In this document: in pieces, positions 15,683 through 23,978 of the stretch | Layout of the letters: the number at the start of each line of letters is the position of its first letter | Position numbering within the stretch: position 1 is the first letter of the stretch | DNA from: CF-118 sp035934385 | GTDB lineage: Bacteria; Chloroflexota; Dormibacteria; Dormibacterales; Dormibacteraceae | NCBI GenBank assembly: GCA_035934385.1 | Contig: DASYXY010000074.1 | Span: forward strand, 1-64,000 | Length of the DNA stretch: 64,000 bases | Direction: 5' to 3' | Made by a program: the position numbers and the translations under genes | Notes under the pieces: generated by a model | What the model saw: the letters and a program-made list of their open reading frames with translations, nothing else | The model's database searches: none | What the model was told of the DNA's origin: nothing

Positions 15683-18600
15683 ATGCGCCGGATCTCGGGG
15701 GTACTCCGGTTGTCAATCCTGGCCGTCGCGGGCCTGGTCGCCATCGGCGCGCCCCTCCCCGCCCAGGCCGCCTCCTCCGGGCCGAACGTCATCGCACCGG
15801 TCGGCTCGGTGCAGGGAGTGTTGCTCACTCCAGGGACGCACTCCAAGCCGAACCCGAGACATGAATCGGCGCCGTTTCGCGCCAAGGACCCGGTGGCGCT
15901 GCGCGTCGCCAAGGCGAAAGCCAACGCTGCAGCGACCGCTCCAGCCGGCGCTCCTTCGGCTCCCGCCGCGCCGCATTCCGCGGCTGTCTTCAACGGCCTG
16001 AACAGCCCTGGCCTGTCGGCCGCGGACCAGGGGGACCAGCCGACGCCGCCGGACTCCACCGGGGCCGTCGGCCCCAACCACTACGTCGAGTTCGTCAACA
16101 ACCTGATCGCGGTGTACTCCAAGACCAACCTCACCCAGCTGAGCTCCACCGACATGGGGACGTTCACCGCCGTGCCGCCGGGCCTGAACACGAGCGACCC
16201 GCAGATCCAGTGGGACCCGCTCGGCAACCGCTGGTTCTACGCAGCGGTCGCTTTCAACGGCAACTTCACTAGCGACTACCTCCTGTTCGGCTGGTCCAAG
16301 ACCGCCGACCCCAGCGACCTGGCGAACGGGTGGTGCCGGTACGCAAGCCCGACCGGCGCGATCATCACGGACTATCCGAAGCTCGGCCACGACGCGAACT
16401 TCGTCATCATCGGCGACAACCAGTACGACGGAAGCCAGTCCGGACTCCCCTTTGTCACGGCCGACATCTGGGCCATCAGCAAGCCGGCCGCGAGCGCGAC
16501 CACGTGCAGCGGCTCGGTGACCGCGACGCATTTCGCCGACGCGCAGCACGTGCTGAAGAACTCCGATGGCACCGGTGCGTTCACGCCGGTGCCGGCCAAC
16601 ACCGCGGACTCGTTCGCGAACGGCTACATCGTGGCCGCCCACGACGTGTCCGTGAATCCGCAGTCGAAGCTGATGGTGTGGCAGATGACGCCGGGCCCGA
16701 AGCTCGTGGCCAAAGGCGACATCTCGGTGGGGGCTTCGTACAGCGTTCCCGCCAGCGTCCCCGAGCCGGGCGCGCCTTACCTGATCGACAGCCTCGACGG
16801 CCGGCTTACGCAGGCGGTCGCGCACAACGATCCTTCGGCCGGCGCCGAGGCAGTGTGGACCCAGCACACCGTTGCCGGTACTGGCGGACGGACCATCGTG
16901 CGCTGGTACGAGCTCCTGCCTGGCACGCTGAAGATTCGCCAGCAGGGCCAGCTCTCCAGCAGCACCGACTACTACTGGAACGCGGCCATCTCCCCGTCCA
17001 TCGCGGGTAACGACGCGATGATCCAGTACGACCGGGGCAATGCGACCCTGCTCGCATTGATCGGCGCGCAGACGCGAACGAGCTCGACGCCGCTCGGCCA
17101 GATGGACGCCGGCGAGGTGCAGCTCGGGTCGAGCAGCGCGCCGAACGAAGAGACCGCGTTTCAGACCAACTGCTCGCCGAACCCGTGCCGCTGGGGTGAC
17201 TACGCCGGCGCCACGCCTGATCCGTCGACCCCGGGCGTCGTCTGGGGCAGCAACCAGATCGACGGCCCTGTGATCTTCGGCTTCGCGCAGTGGCAGACGC
17301 AGAACTTTGCGATCGTGACGAACGGACCGCCGCCCTCGCCGCCCGCGGCGCCGACCGGCCTGACGGCCACGGGGATCAGCGCATCGCAGATCAATTTGAG
17401 CTGGAGCGCGTCGACCGGCGCCACGTCCTACAAGGTTCAGCGTTCGCCGGACGGCAGCACAGGCTGGACGCAGGTCGGCACGAGCTCGGGCACCACCTTC
17501 AGCGACACGGGGCTGAACGCCGCGACCACTTACTTCTACCGCGTGATCGCCAGCAACAGCGTCGGCGATTCGGGGCCGTCGAACACCGCGTCGGCCAGCA
17601 CCGCAACGCTGATCGGCTACACGCAGGCGCCGCAGGGCAGCTGGGTGGGTGTGTACGGCGCGAACGGCTACGCGCTTCTCGGCTGGAACGGAAGCAGCGA
17701 CCTGGTCTTTTTGCCCGGCGTGACGTTGACGCTCGACAACGGCCAGCTGTTCGAGTGGAGCGGGTCCACCACGTCCGTGCAGGCGCTGCAGAGCCCGGAT
17801 GCGACCACGCGGCATGCGGCCAGCTGGTACGACACGAGCCAGGTGCGCCTGCACCTTACGTTCACGAGCGCCTTCAGCGGCAGCGTGCACCTGTACGCGC
17901 TGGACTGGGACACAACGGGCCGGCGAGAGACGATCACGATCAACGACGGCTCCGGTCCGCAGTCCGCGAACATCACGACCGACTTCTCCGGCGGCGCGTG
18001 GGTGACCGCGCCGGTCAATGTCGGAGCCGGCGGCACAGTAACCGTCAGCGTCACCCAGACGGCAGGCTTGAACGCCGTCATCTCGGGCATCTTCCTGGGC
18101 GGCGGTCCGCCGGCCCCGGCCGCGCCCACCGGCGTGACTGCGACCTCGGTCAGCGCATCGCAGATCGGCGTGAGCTGGACCGCCTCCGCGAACGCGACCT
18201 TGTACAAGATCCAGCGCTCGCCTGACGGCAGCACCGGATGGACCCAGGTCGGCACCAGCGCCGCCACCTCGTTCACTGACTCCGGCCTCAGCGCGTCGAC
18301 GACGTACTTCTACGGGGTCATCGCCAGCAACAACGCCGGAGACTCGACTCCGTCCGCCACCGCGTCCGCCACGACCGCCAGCCTGCTGCCCTACACACAA
18401 GCGCCGCAGGGCAACTGGGTGGGCAGTTACGGGGCGAACGGCTACGCGCTGCTGGGCTGGAACGGAAGCAGCGACCTGGTCTCGCTGCCAGGCGCCTCGC
18501 TGACGATCGACAACGGCACCGACTTTCTCTGGGGCACGACCGGTTCGGTTGATGCCCTGGAGAGCCCAGACACGAGCACGCGACGCGCCTGCGCCATCTA

Positions 18601-19648
18601 TGACCCGAGCCAGGTGCGGCTGCACCTGAGCTTCCCCGCCGCTTACAGCGGCAACCTCCACATCTACGTCCTCGACTGGGACAGCACGGCCCGGCGCGAG
18701 ACGGTGACGATCAACGACGGATCCGGACCTCGCACCGCCAATATCACGACCGATTTCTCGCAGGGCGCGTGGATCAGCCTGGCGATCAACGTTGCCGCCG
18801 GCGGGACCGTGAGCATCGCGGTGACCCAGACCGCGGGCGCCAACGCTGTGATCTCCGGCATCTTCCTCGGTGACGGGCCGCCCGCCCCCGCAGCGCCGAC
18901 CGGCGTCAGCGCCAGCCCGGTGAGCGCGTCTCAGATCAGCGTTGCGTGGACCGCTTCAAGCGGCGCGACGTCCTACAAGGTCCAGCGCTCGCCCGACGGA
19001 AGCACCGCATGGACACAGGTCGGCACCAGCACCACCACATCGTTCGCCGACTCGGGGCTCAGCCCGGCGACCACCTACTTCTATCGCGTGATCGCCAGCA
19101 ACAACAACGGCGACTCGCCGCCGTCGAGCTCCGCCTCCGCCACCACCGCGAGCCTGCTTTCGTACAGCCAGGCGCCGCAGGGCAACTGGGTGGGCACGTA
19201 CGGTGCTAGCGGCTACGCGCTGCTCGGTTGGAACGGCAACAGCGATCTCGTTTCGTTGCCGAACGCCACACTGAGGATCGACAACGGCGCCGATTTCCTT
19301 TGGGGCACGACAACCGCCGTGCAGGCGCTCGAGAGCCCTGACACCACCACGCGCCGGGCCTGCACCGTTTACGACGCCAACCAGGTGCGTGTGCACCTCA
19401 CTTTCTCGACAGCGTTCAGCGGCGCCATCCACCTTTACGCCCTGGACTGGGACGGCCTCGGCCGGCGCGAAACGATCACCATCAACGACGGCTCTGGTCC
19501 GCAGACCGCCAACATCACCACCGACTTCACGCAGGGCGCGTGGGTCAGCGCGAACATCAACGTCGCCGCCGGCGGAACTGTCAACATCACGGTGACCAAC
19601 ACGGCCGGGACCGCCAACGCCGTCCTCTCAGGAATCTTCCTCGGCTAG
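15683..19648 (+). CDS. Large secreted protein with three FN3-plus-module repeats
   Basis: The protein has 1321 aa. The Sec signal peptide spans about 1-29, with AQA cleavage, and no anchor is seen. Residues about 110-540 form one domain beginning DQPTPPDSTGAVGPNHYVEF and containing DPQIQWDPLGNRWFYAAV; it resembles beta-propeller-like secreted proteins but is not assigned. From residue about 552 there are three copies of an FN3 domain (about 90 aa) followed by a roughly 160-aa module starting YTQAPQG and containing GYALLGWNG, VRLHL and ETITINDGSGP and ending ISGIFLG. The modules end at about 808, 1064 and 1321. The role is probably extracellular polymer binding or degradation (inference). The 3' end overlaps glgA by 4 bp. 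Confidence 0.85.
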   Translation: MRRISGVLRLSILAVAGLVAIGAPLPAQAASSGPNVIAPVGSVQGVLLTPGTHSKPNPRHESAPFRAKDPVALRVAKAKANAAATAPAGAPSAPAAPHSAAVFNGLNSPGLSAADQGDQPTPPDSTGAVGPNHYVEFVNNLIAVYSKTNLTQLSSTDMGTFTAVPPGLNTSDPQIQWDPLGNRWFYAAVAFNGNFTSDYLLFGWSKTADPSDLANGWCRYASPTGAIITDYPKLGHDANFVIIGDNQYDGSQSGLPFVTADIWAISKPAASATTCSGSVTATHFADAQHVLKNSDGTGAFTPVPANTADSFANGYIVAAHDVSVNPQSKLMVWQMTPGPKLVAKGDISVGASYSVPASVPEPGAPYLIDSLDGRLTQAVAHNDPSAGAEAVWTQHTVAGTGGRTIVRWYELLPGTLKIRQQGQLSSSTDYYWNAAISPSIAGNDAMIQYDRGNATLLALIGAQTRTSSTPLGQMDAGEVQLGSSSAPNEETAFQTNCSPNPCRWGDYAGATPDPSTPGVVWGSNQIDGPVIFGFAQWQTQNFAIVTNGPPPSPPAAPTGLTATGISASQINLSWSASTGATSYKVQRSPDGSTGWTQVGTSSGTTFSDTGLNAATTYFYRVIASNSVGDSGPSNTASASTATLIGYTQAPQGSWVGVYGANGYALLGWNGSSDLVFLPGVTLTLDNGQLFEWSGSTTSVQALQSPDATTRHAASWYDTSQVRLHLTFTSAFSGSVHLYALDWDTTGRRETITINDGSGPQSANITTDFSGGAWVTAPVNVGAGGTVTVSVTQTAGLNAVISGIFLGGGPPAPAAPTGVTATSVSASQIGVSWTASANATLYKIQRSPDGSTGWTQVGTSAATSFTDSGLSASTTYFYGVIASNNAGDSTPSATASATTASLLPYTQAPQGNWVGSYGANGYALLGWNGSSDLVSLPGASLTIDNGTDFLWGTTGSVDALESPDTSTRRACAIYDPSQVRLHLSFPAAYSGNLHIYVLDWDSTARRETVTINDGSGPRTANITTDFSQGAWISLAINVAAGGTVSIAVTQTAGANAVISGIFLGDGPPAPAAPTGVSASPVSASQISVAWTASSGATSYKVQRSPDGSTAWTQVGTSTTTSFADSGLSPATTYFYRVIASNNNGDSPPSSSASATTASLLSYSQAPQGNWVGTYGASGYALLGWNGNSDLVSLPNATLRIDNGADFLWGTTTAVQALESPDTTTRRACTVYDANQVRVHLTFSTAFSGAIHLYALDWDGLGRRETITINDGSGPQTANITTDFTQGAWVSANINVAAGGTVNITVTNTAGTANAVLSGIFLG
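17341..19645 (+). repeat. Three tandem FN3-module coding repeats
   Basis: Within the secreted-protein gene, a unit of about 770 bp recurs three times (about 17341-18105, 18118-18876, 18889-19645). It encodes one FN3 domain followed by the YTQAPQG...GIFLG module. Short stretches are nearly identical at DNA level, for example those coding KVQRSPDGST and NDGSGP. Such repeats can recombine, so copy number may vary between strains, and assembly collapse is possible. Confidence 0.85.
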
Positions 19649-20883
19649 ATAAGCGCGCGGTACAGGTCGGCGGTGGTCCGTGCGATAGCAGGCCAGCCGA
19701 AATGCTTGACGACTCGCTGTCTTCCGGCCTTCCCCATCGCCGCCGCGCGCACCGGGTCATCGAGCAGCTGACCGATCTTCATCGCGAGCGCCGCCGAAAC
19801 ATCGTCGTGGCGGTCTGCGTCGTAGTCGACCAGGAAGCCAGTCTCACCTTCGACCACGATCTCGGGGATCCCTCCGACCTTCGAGGCGACCACCGCCGTC
19901 TCGCACGCCATCGCCTCGAGGATGACCAGCCCGAACGGCTCGTAGATCGAGGGGCACACGAAGACGCTCGCGCCCGAGTGCAGCGAGATGAGGTCGTCGC
20001 GTGAGATGTAGTGGTCGATCCAGACGAGGTCGCGGCCCGCGTCGCGCACGCGGGCGGCCAGCGCGTTCACCTCAGCGGCGATCTCGGGAGTGTCCGGGCT
20101 GCTGGCGGCGATGACCAGCTGGTGCTTTGGGTCCAGCTTCAGGGCCGCGGCGAGCAGTAGCGGCAGCCCCTTCTGCCGGGTGATCCGGCCGTTGAAGAAC
20201 GCATAAGGACGCGCCGCGTCGACTCCGTACTTCGCCAGCGTCTCGTGCGACTCGCGCCGGCGGTAGATGTCCGGATCGATGCCGTTGTGGACGACGTGCA
20301 CGCGGTCGGGCCGCACCTCGGGATAGGTCTCGAGCACGTCCTTGCGGACGCCTTTGGAGACCGCGATGACGGCGTCGGCGGCCTCGATGGCGGTGCGCTC
20401 GCAGAACAGCGACAGCGCGTAGCCCCCGCCCAGCTGCTCCCTCTTCCACGGCCGCAGCGGCTCGAGGCTGTGGATGGTCATGACATGTGGGATCGACCAC
20501 ATGAGCTTGGCGAAGTGGCCGCCGAGGTTGGCGTACCACGTGTGGCTGTGAGCGAGGTCGCTGCCCTTGCACCTGGCGGCCATCGCGAGGTCGATGGACA
20601 TGGCCTGAAGGGCGGCGGCCTCGGGCTTGGGCTCGCTCAGCCCCTCCCATGGTTTGTAGCTTTCAACGTCGGGCTCATCCCGCGGCGAGCCCCAGGCGTG
20701 GACCGTGACATCGAGCAGCTTGCGCAGCTCGCGAACCAGGTACTCGACGTGCGTGCCCGCTCCGCCGTAGACCTCAGGCGGATATTCGCGTGTCAGGACT
20801 GCGATGTGATTCCGGTCCGGCGTGGCCCGGATTGTATAAGTGCGAAACTCGACAATCGATGGCAAACCTTTCCGAGAAGGCAC
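19645..20883 (-). CDS. glgA: Glycogen synthase, corynebacterial-type GT4
   Basis: The protein has 412 aa. VLTREYPPEVYGGAGTHVEYL near the N-terminus, HSHTWYANL, and the donor-binding block ending SIYEPFGLVILEAMACETAVVASKVGGIPEIV (E-x7-E motif) match the actinobacterial-type GT4 glycogen synthase, which elongates alpha-1,4-glucan (or maltose-1-phosphate) from ADP-glucose. The start is uncertain. GTG 20883 lies inside the 5' end of the divergent cyclase gene, and the first 27 residues are not conserved. TTG 20865 is another choice, and no usual start sits next to the conserved strand HIAVL. No other glycogen genes are nearby. Confidence 0.9.
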   Translation of the reverse strand: MPSRKGLPSIVEFRTYTIRATPDRNHIAVLTREYPPEVYGGAGTHVEYLVRELRKLLDVTVHAWGSPRDEPDVESYKPWEGLSEPKPEAAALQAMSIDLAMAARCKGSDLAHSHTWYANLGGHFAKLMWSIPHVMTIHSLEPLRPWKREQLGGGYALSLFCERTAIEAADAVIAVSKGVRKDVLETYPEVRPDRVHVVHNGIDPDIYRRRESHETLAKYGVDAARPYAFFNGRITRQKGLPLLLAAALKLDPKHQLVIAASSPDTPEIAAEVNALAARVRDAGRDLVWIDHYISRDDLISLHSGASVFVCPSIYEPFGLVILEAMACETAVVASKVGGIPEIVVEGETGFLVDYDADRHDDVSAALAMKIGQLLDDPVRAAAMGKAGRQRVVKHFGWPAIARTTADLYRALI

Positions 20884-21692
20884 GAGCCGAGCTGCCGGAC
20901 AGCGCCTTCGCCTACATCGACTCCAAGGGGCGGAGGCGCCTGCCGATCAACGACGAGGGACACGTGCGCAACGCCCTGTCGCGATTCAACCAGGTCGCTT
21001 TCGAGAGCGAAGCGGCGCGGGACCAGGCGCGGACCAGGCTGCTCAAAGCCGCGAAAAAATACGGGATCGTTCCGGTCGGATTCATCACGGGCCAGGTGGT
21101 GAACGTCCGCGCGCGCGCCGAGCTAGCCGCGCGGGAGAGCGAGGCGAGCTCGCTTCCACGAGGCGTCGTGACATTTCTGTTCTCTGACATCGAGGACTCC
21201 ACGGGCCTCACGCACCGGCTGGGCAGCCGCTACGCGCGCCTCCTCGCGGAAACACGTTCGCAGCTGCGGGCGGCGGTTCGGTCAGCAGGCGGCCAGGTGG
21301 TCGACATCCGCGCGGATGAGCTGTTCGCCGTTTTCAAAGGGGCGCCAGCCGCGCTCGAGGCGGCGATCGCCATCCAGCGCGCAACCCTGGCCGACGGGGC
21401 CCGGACGGAAACCGAGCGAGTGCGGATCAGGATCGGCCTCCACACCGGCCGCCCGACGCTGACCGACACCGGATACGTTGGGCTGGCGGTCAGCACTGCG
21501 GCCCGGGTCTGCGCCGCGGCGCGGGGTGGACAGATCGTGATGTCCGCTGCGACCCACGGTGCGACGCATCCCTCGAGCCCTCGCGGCGTGACCTTCAACG
21601 ATCTCGGCGTGCAGCAGTTGAAGGGCCTGCCAGAGCCTCAGCGGCTCTTTCAGGTCGAAGTCGAGACCAGCGGCTTCCAGGCGCGGATGTAG
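20859..21692 (+). CDS. Class III adenylate/guanylate cyclase with N-terminal DUF6582-like domain
   Basis: The protein has 277 aa. Residues about 8-75 (DSAFAYIDSKGRRRLPINDEGHVRNAL) form a small domain known from other cyclase and regulator N-termini. The catalytic domain starts at VTFLFSDIEDSTGLT (metal Asp near 109) and continues with VDIRADELFAVF (second metal Asp) and VGLAVSTAARVCAAARGGQIV. These are metal-binding residues of class III cyclases, although the usual Gly before the second Asp is Ala. No membrane segment is present. The ATG is 25 bp inside the nominal glgA 5' end, and a TATAAG box 20 bp upstream could be its -10. Confidence 0.82.
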   Translation: MANLSEKARAELPDSAFAYIDSKGRRRLPINDEGHVRNALSRFNQVAFESEAARDQARTRLLKAAKKYGIVPVGFITGQVVNVRARAELAARESEASSLPRGVVTFLFSDIEDSTGLTHRLGSRYARLLAETRSQLRAAVRSAGGQVVDIRADELFAVFKGAPAALEAAIAIQRATLADGARTETERVRIRIGLHTGRPTLTDTGYVGLAVSTAARVCAAARGGQIVMSAATHGATHPSSPRGVTFNDLGVQQLKGLPEPQRLFQVEVETSGFQARM

Positions 21693-22423
21693 GCGCTTCC
21701 AACTTTGCCGTCGACGCCAGGCATGGTCTCGGTGGCGTGGATCTCGAAGTCGACATCGGCGAAGCCCGCCGCAACAAGCGCGTTCCGATATTCGCCGATC
21801 GGGATGGTTCCGGAGATGCAGCCCGCCCACTGGTCAAGGGATTTCTTGACGGCCGGCGCGAGCGGCTCGAGCTCGACCATGTCGGCCACTGCGAATCGAC
21901 CGCCCGGCTTCAACACCCTGAATGCCTCTTTGATCACGGCGCCCTTGTCCTCGGCGAGGTTGATGACGCAGTTGGAGATCACGACGTCGACGGTCGCCTC
22001 TGGCAGGGGGACGTTTTCGATGGTCCCTTTGAGAAACGTGGCGTTCGTGACGCCTGACTTCGCCTTGTTGCCGTTAGCGAGCGCGAGCATCTCGTCGGTC
22101 ATGTCGACGCCGTAGGCGTGCCCCCCAGGCGCGACCCGGCGCGCCGAAAGCAGGACGTCGAGGCCGGCCCCAGAGCCGAGGTCGAGGACTGTCTCGCCTG
22201 GCCTGAGGTCCGCGAGCATCGTCGGGTTGCCGCAACCAAGGCTGACAGATTCGGTGAGTCCGATCTCCGCGAGCGCGTCGGCCGAGTAGGAGCCGCTGCA
22301 CCCGCAGTCCGGTCCGTCGGCCTGGCAGCAGCCGTCCGGCCCTGAGCCGGGCTGGTTGAAGACGACGAGCTGCTTGGCGACGTTCGCGTAGCGCGAGCGG
22401 ACGGCTTCCCTGACTTCACTCAT
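21650..22423 (-). CDS. arsM: Arsenite S-adenosylmethionine methyltransferase
   Basis: The protein has 257 aa from ATG 22423, with a GAGGAG SD 8 nt upstream. SAM motif I is VLDLGSGAGLDVLLSARRV. The arsenite-binding cysteines expected in ArsM are present in SLGCGNPT, ISNCVINL and WAGCISGT, and an extra Cys cluster (DGCCQADGPDCGCSGS) lies near residues 30-45. ArsM methylates As(III) stepwise to volatile trimethylarsine. It is divergent from an ArsR over two operator palindromes. The 3' end overlaps the convergent cyclase gene by 43 bp. Confidence 0.93.
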   Translation of the reverse strand: MSEVREAVRSRYANVAKQLVVFNQPGSGPDGCCQADGPDCGCSGSYSADALAEIGLTESVSLGCGNPTMLADLRPGETVLDLGSGAGLDVLLSARRVAPGGHAYGVDMTDEMLALANGNKAKSGVTNATFLKGTIENVPLPEATVDVVISNCVINLAEDKGAVIKEAFRVLKPGGRFAVADMVELEPLAPAVKKSLDQWAGCISGTIPIGEYRNALVAAGFADVDFEIHATETMPGVDGKVGSAYIRAWKPLVSTST

Positions 22424-22439
22424 GACGTCATCTCCTCGG

Positions 22440-22503
22440 CCCATCGATAAATGTCGATGGGTCGCATGCTAGTACAACCCATCGATGATTGTCGATAGGT
22501 TGT
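22440..22503. promoter_or_regulatory. Two ArsR-type operators between arsM and arsR
   Basis: Site 1 (22440-22461) is CCCATCGA-N6-TCGATGGG, a perfect 8-bp inverted repeat. Site 2 (22474-22503) has 12-bp arms from ACAACCCATCGA with a single mismatch, around a 6-bp spacer. They share the core CCATCGA-N6-TCGAT(G/A)GG, with centres 38 bp apart. Site 2 runs into the first codon of the ArsR gene. This is the expected arrangement for autoregulated, arsenite-relieved repression of both genes. Confidence 0.82.
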
Positions 22504-22861
22504 GTATGATCGGTCTGTGGCGATGAAACAGCTACCCGTCCTGCGGCAGCGTGGGGAGTGCTGTGTGCTGCCGGCCGTGGACGCAGACTGGGCGGAGGAA
22601 GCGGCCGAGCTCATGAAGGCTCTTGCCGATCCGACCCGGCTGACGATGGTCGCGGCACTCTGGAAGGCGAAGCAGCCGGTCTGCATCTGCGACTTCACCG
22701 CGGACATGGAGTTGAGCCAGTCGACGATCTCGCATCACATGGCCAGGCTCAAGGACGCAGGCCTCGTCGACAGCGTTAAGGACAGCATCTGGACGTACTA
22801 CCGGCTTCGCCCGGACCTACCTCCGAGCACCCGCAAACTGCTGGGACAGCTGATCGCTTAG
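22502..22861 (+). CDS. arsR: ArsR/SmtB-family arsenic-responsive repressor
   Basis: The protein has 119 aa from GTG 22502; GTG 22517 and ATG 22523 are also possible. The winged helix has LADPTRLTMVAAL, then PVCICDFTADMELSQSTISHHMARLKDAGLV. The C-x-C pair at the start of the alpha-3 helix (CIC) is equivalent to the ELCVCDL metal site of arsenic ArsR proteins. An extra ECC near residue 20 may give a third thiol ligand. It is divergent from arsM, with two palindromes between them. Confidence 0.92.
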   Translation: MYDRSVAMKQLPVLRQRGECCVLPAVDADWAEEAAELMKALADPTRLTMVAALWKAKQPVCICDFTADMELSQSTISHHMARLKDAGLVDSVKDSIWTYYRLRPDLPPSTRKLLGQLIA

Positions 22862-22871
22862 CCTCGTCAGG

Positions 22872-23978
22872 ATGTCGACCGACCGGATCAGGGCGCGCGC
22901 CGCCGGGATCCGACCTGGACTGCTCCCGACGGGCAAGACGAACTCCATCACTGACGTCGCCGGCGTGCAGGTGGGCCACACGACGCTTTCGCGTGATCCA
23001 GACGAAAACGGCCGGGTCATGCGCACGGGCGTCACCGCCGTCTGGCCGCATGCGGGCGTCCCCTGGCGTGAACCTGTTTACGCCGGGACGGCTGTGCTCA
23101 ACGGCTGGGGCGAGTTGATCGGCATCACCGCGCTGAACGAATGGGGCATCCTCGAGTCGCCGATCATCCTGACCTCGAGCCTTTACATCGGCGCCGCGTA
23201 CGAAGCCGCGGTGCGGTGGATCGCCAGGACGTACCCGGACGTCGACGACGTGACGATGCCGGTGGTCACGGAGTGCTCAGACGATTACCTCAACGACACG
23301 ATCGCCTTCCCGCTCCCACCGGACGCGGTCGATCACGCGCTCGAAAGTGCGACGACCGGGCCGCCGGCCGAAGGTTGCGTCGGCGCCGGCACCGGCATGG
23401 TCTGCTTCGAGTTCAAGGGAGGTATCGGCACCGCGTCGCGAGTCGTGACGGTCGACGGCGAGACGTACACGGTCGGCGCGCTCACCTTGACGAACTTTGG
23501 ATTTCGCTCCGAGCTTCGCATCGACGGGGTTCCGGTCGGGCGCGAGATCGCGGACCTGATGCCGCCGGATGAGAAGGGCGAAGAAGGCTCGTGCATCGTG
23601 TTGGTGGCCACGGATGCACCGATGCTCCCGCACCAGCTGCGCCGGCTTGCGCGCCGAGCCGGACTGGGCCTCGCCCGATGTGGCTCGTTCGCGGGCAACA
23701 CCTCCGGTGAGATCTTCCTTGCCTTCTCCACCGCCCAGACCCTTCCGTACGACCAGCCGAGGTCCGCGATTCGGATTAATGCCCTGGCCGACGGTGCGCG
23801 ACCCATCGATTCCTTCAACCCGTTGTTCCGCGGCGCCGTGGAGGCGGTCGAGGAGGCCGTGATCAACTCACTGTTCGCGACGACCACCACGGTCGGGCGC
23901 AAGGGCCGCATCGTCCACGCCCTCCCCATCGACCGTGTCCTGGAATTGTTCGAGAAATACGGCCGGCGCGTTCGATGA
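22872..23978 (+). CDS. P1 (S58) family aminopeptidase, DmpA-like
   Basis: The protein has 368 aa. It matches L-aminopeptidase/D-esterase DmpA: the N-terminal NSITDVAGVQVGHTTL (about 24-39), GTGMVCFEFKGGIGTASR, and the autoprocessing junction Gly239-Ser240 within GEEGSCIVLVATDAP. These N-terminal-nucleophile-like enzymes cleave themselves before the Ser, which then hydrolyses N-terminal residues of peptides or beta-peptides. It is cytoplasmic, with no signal peptide. The ATGA overlap with the phosphotriesterase-like gene makes a two-gene catabolic unit. Confidence 0.92.
   Translation: MSTDRIRARAAGIRPGLLPTGKTNSITDVAGVQVGHTTLSRDPDENGRVMRTGVTAVWPHAGVPWREPVYAGTAVLNGWGELIGITALNEWGILESPIILTSSLYIGAAYEAAVRWIARTYPDVDDVTMPVVTECSDDYLNDTIAFPLPPDAVDHALESATTGPPAEGCVGAGTGMVCFEFKGGIGTASRVVTVDGETYTVGALTLTNFGFRSELRIDGVPVGREIADLMPPDEKGEEGSCIVLVATDAPMLPHQLRRLARRAGLGLARCGSFAGNTSGEIFLAFSTAQTLPYDQPRSAIRINALADGARPIDSFNPLFRGAVEAVEEAVINSLFATTTTVGRKGRIVHALPIDRVLELFEKYGRRVR

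Noticed and set aside
15713..18661. 982-aa minus-strand ORF
   Set aside because: It is antisense to the secreted FN3-repeat protein. Composition is Arg/Gly-rich with no motifs; long shadow frames are expected at this GC content.
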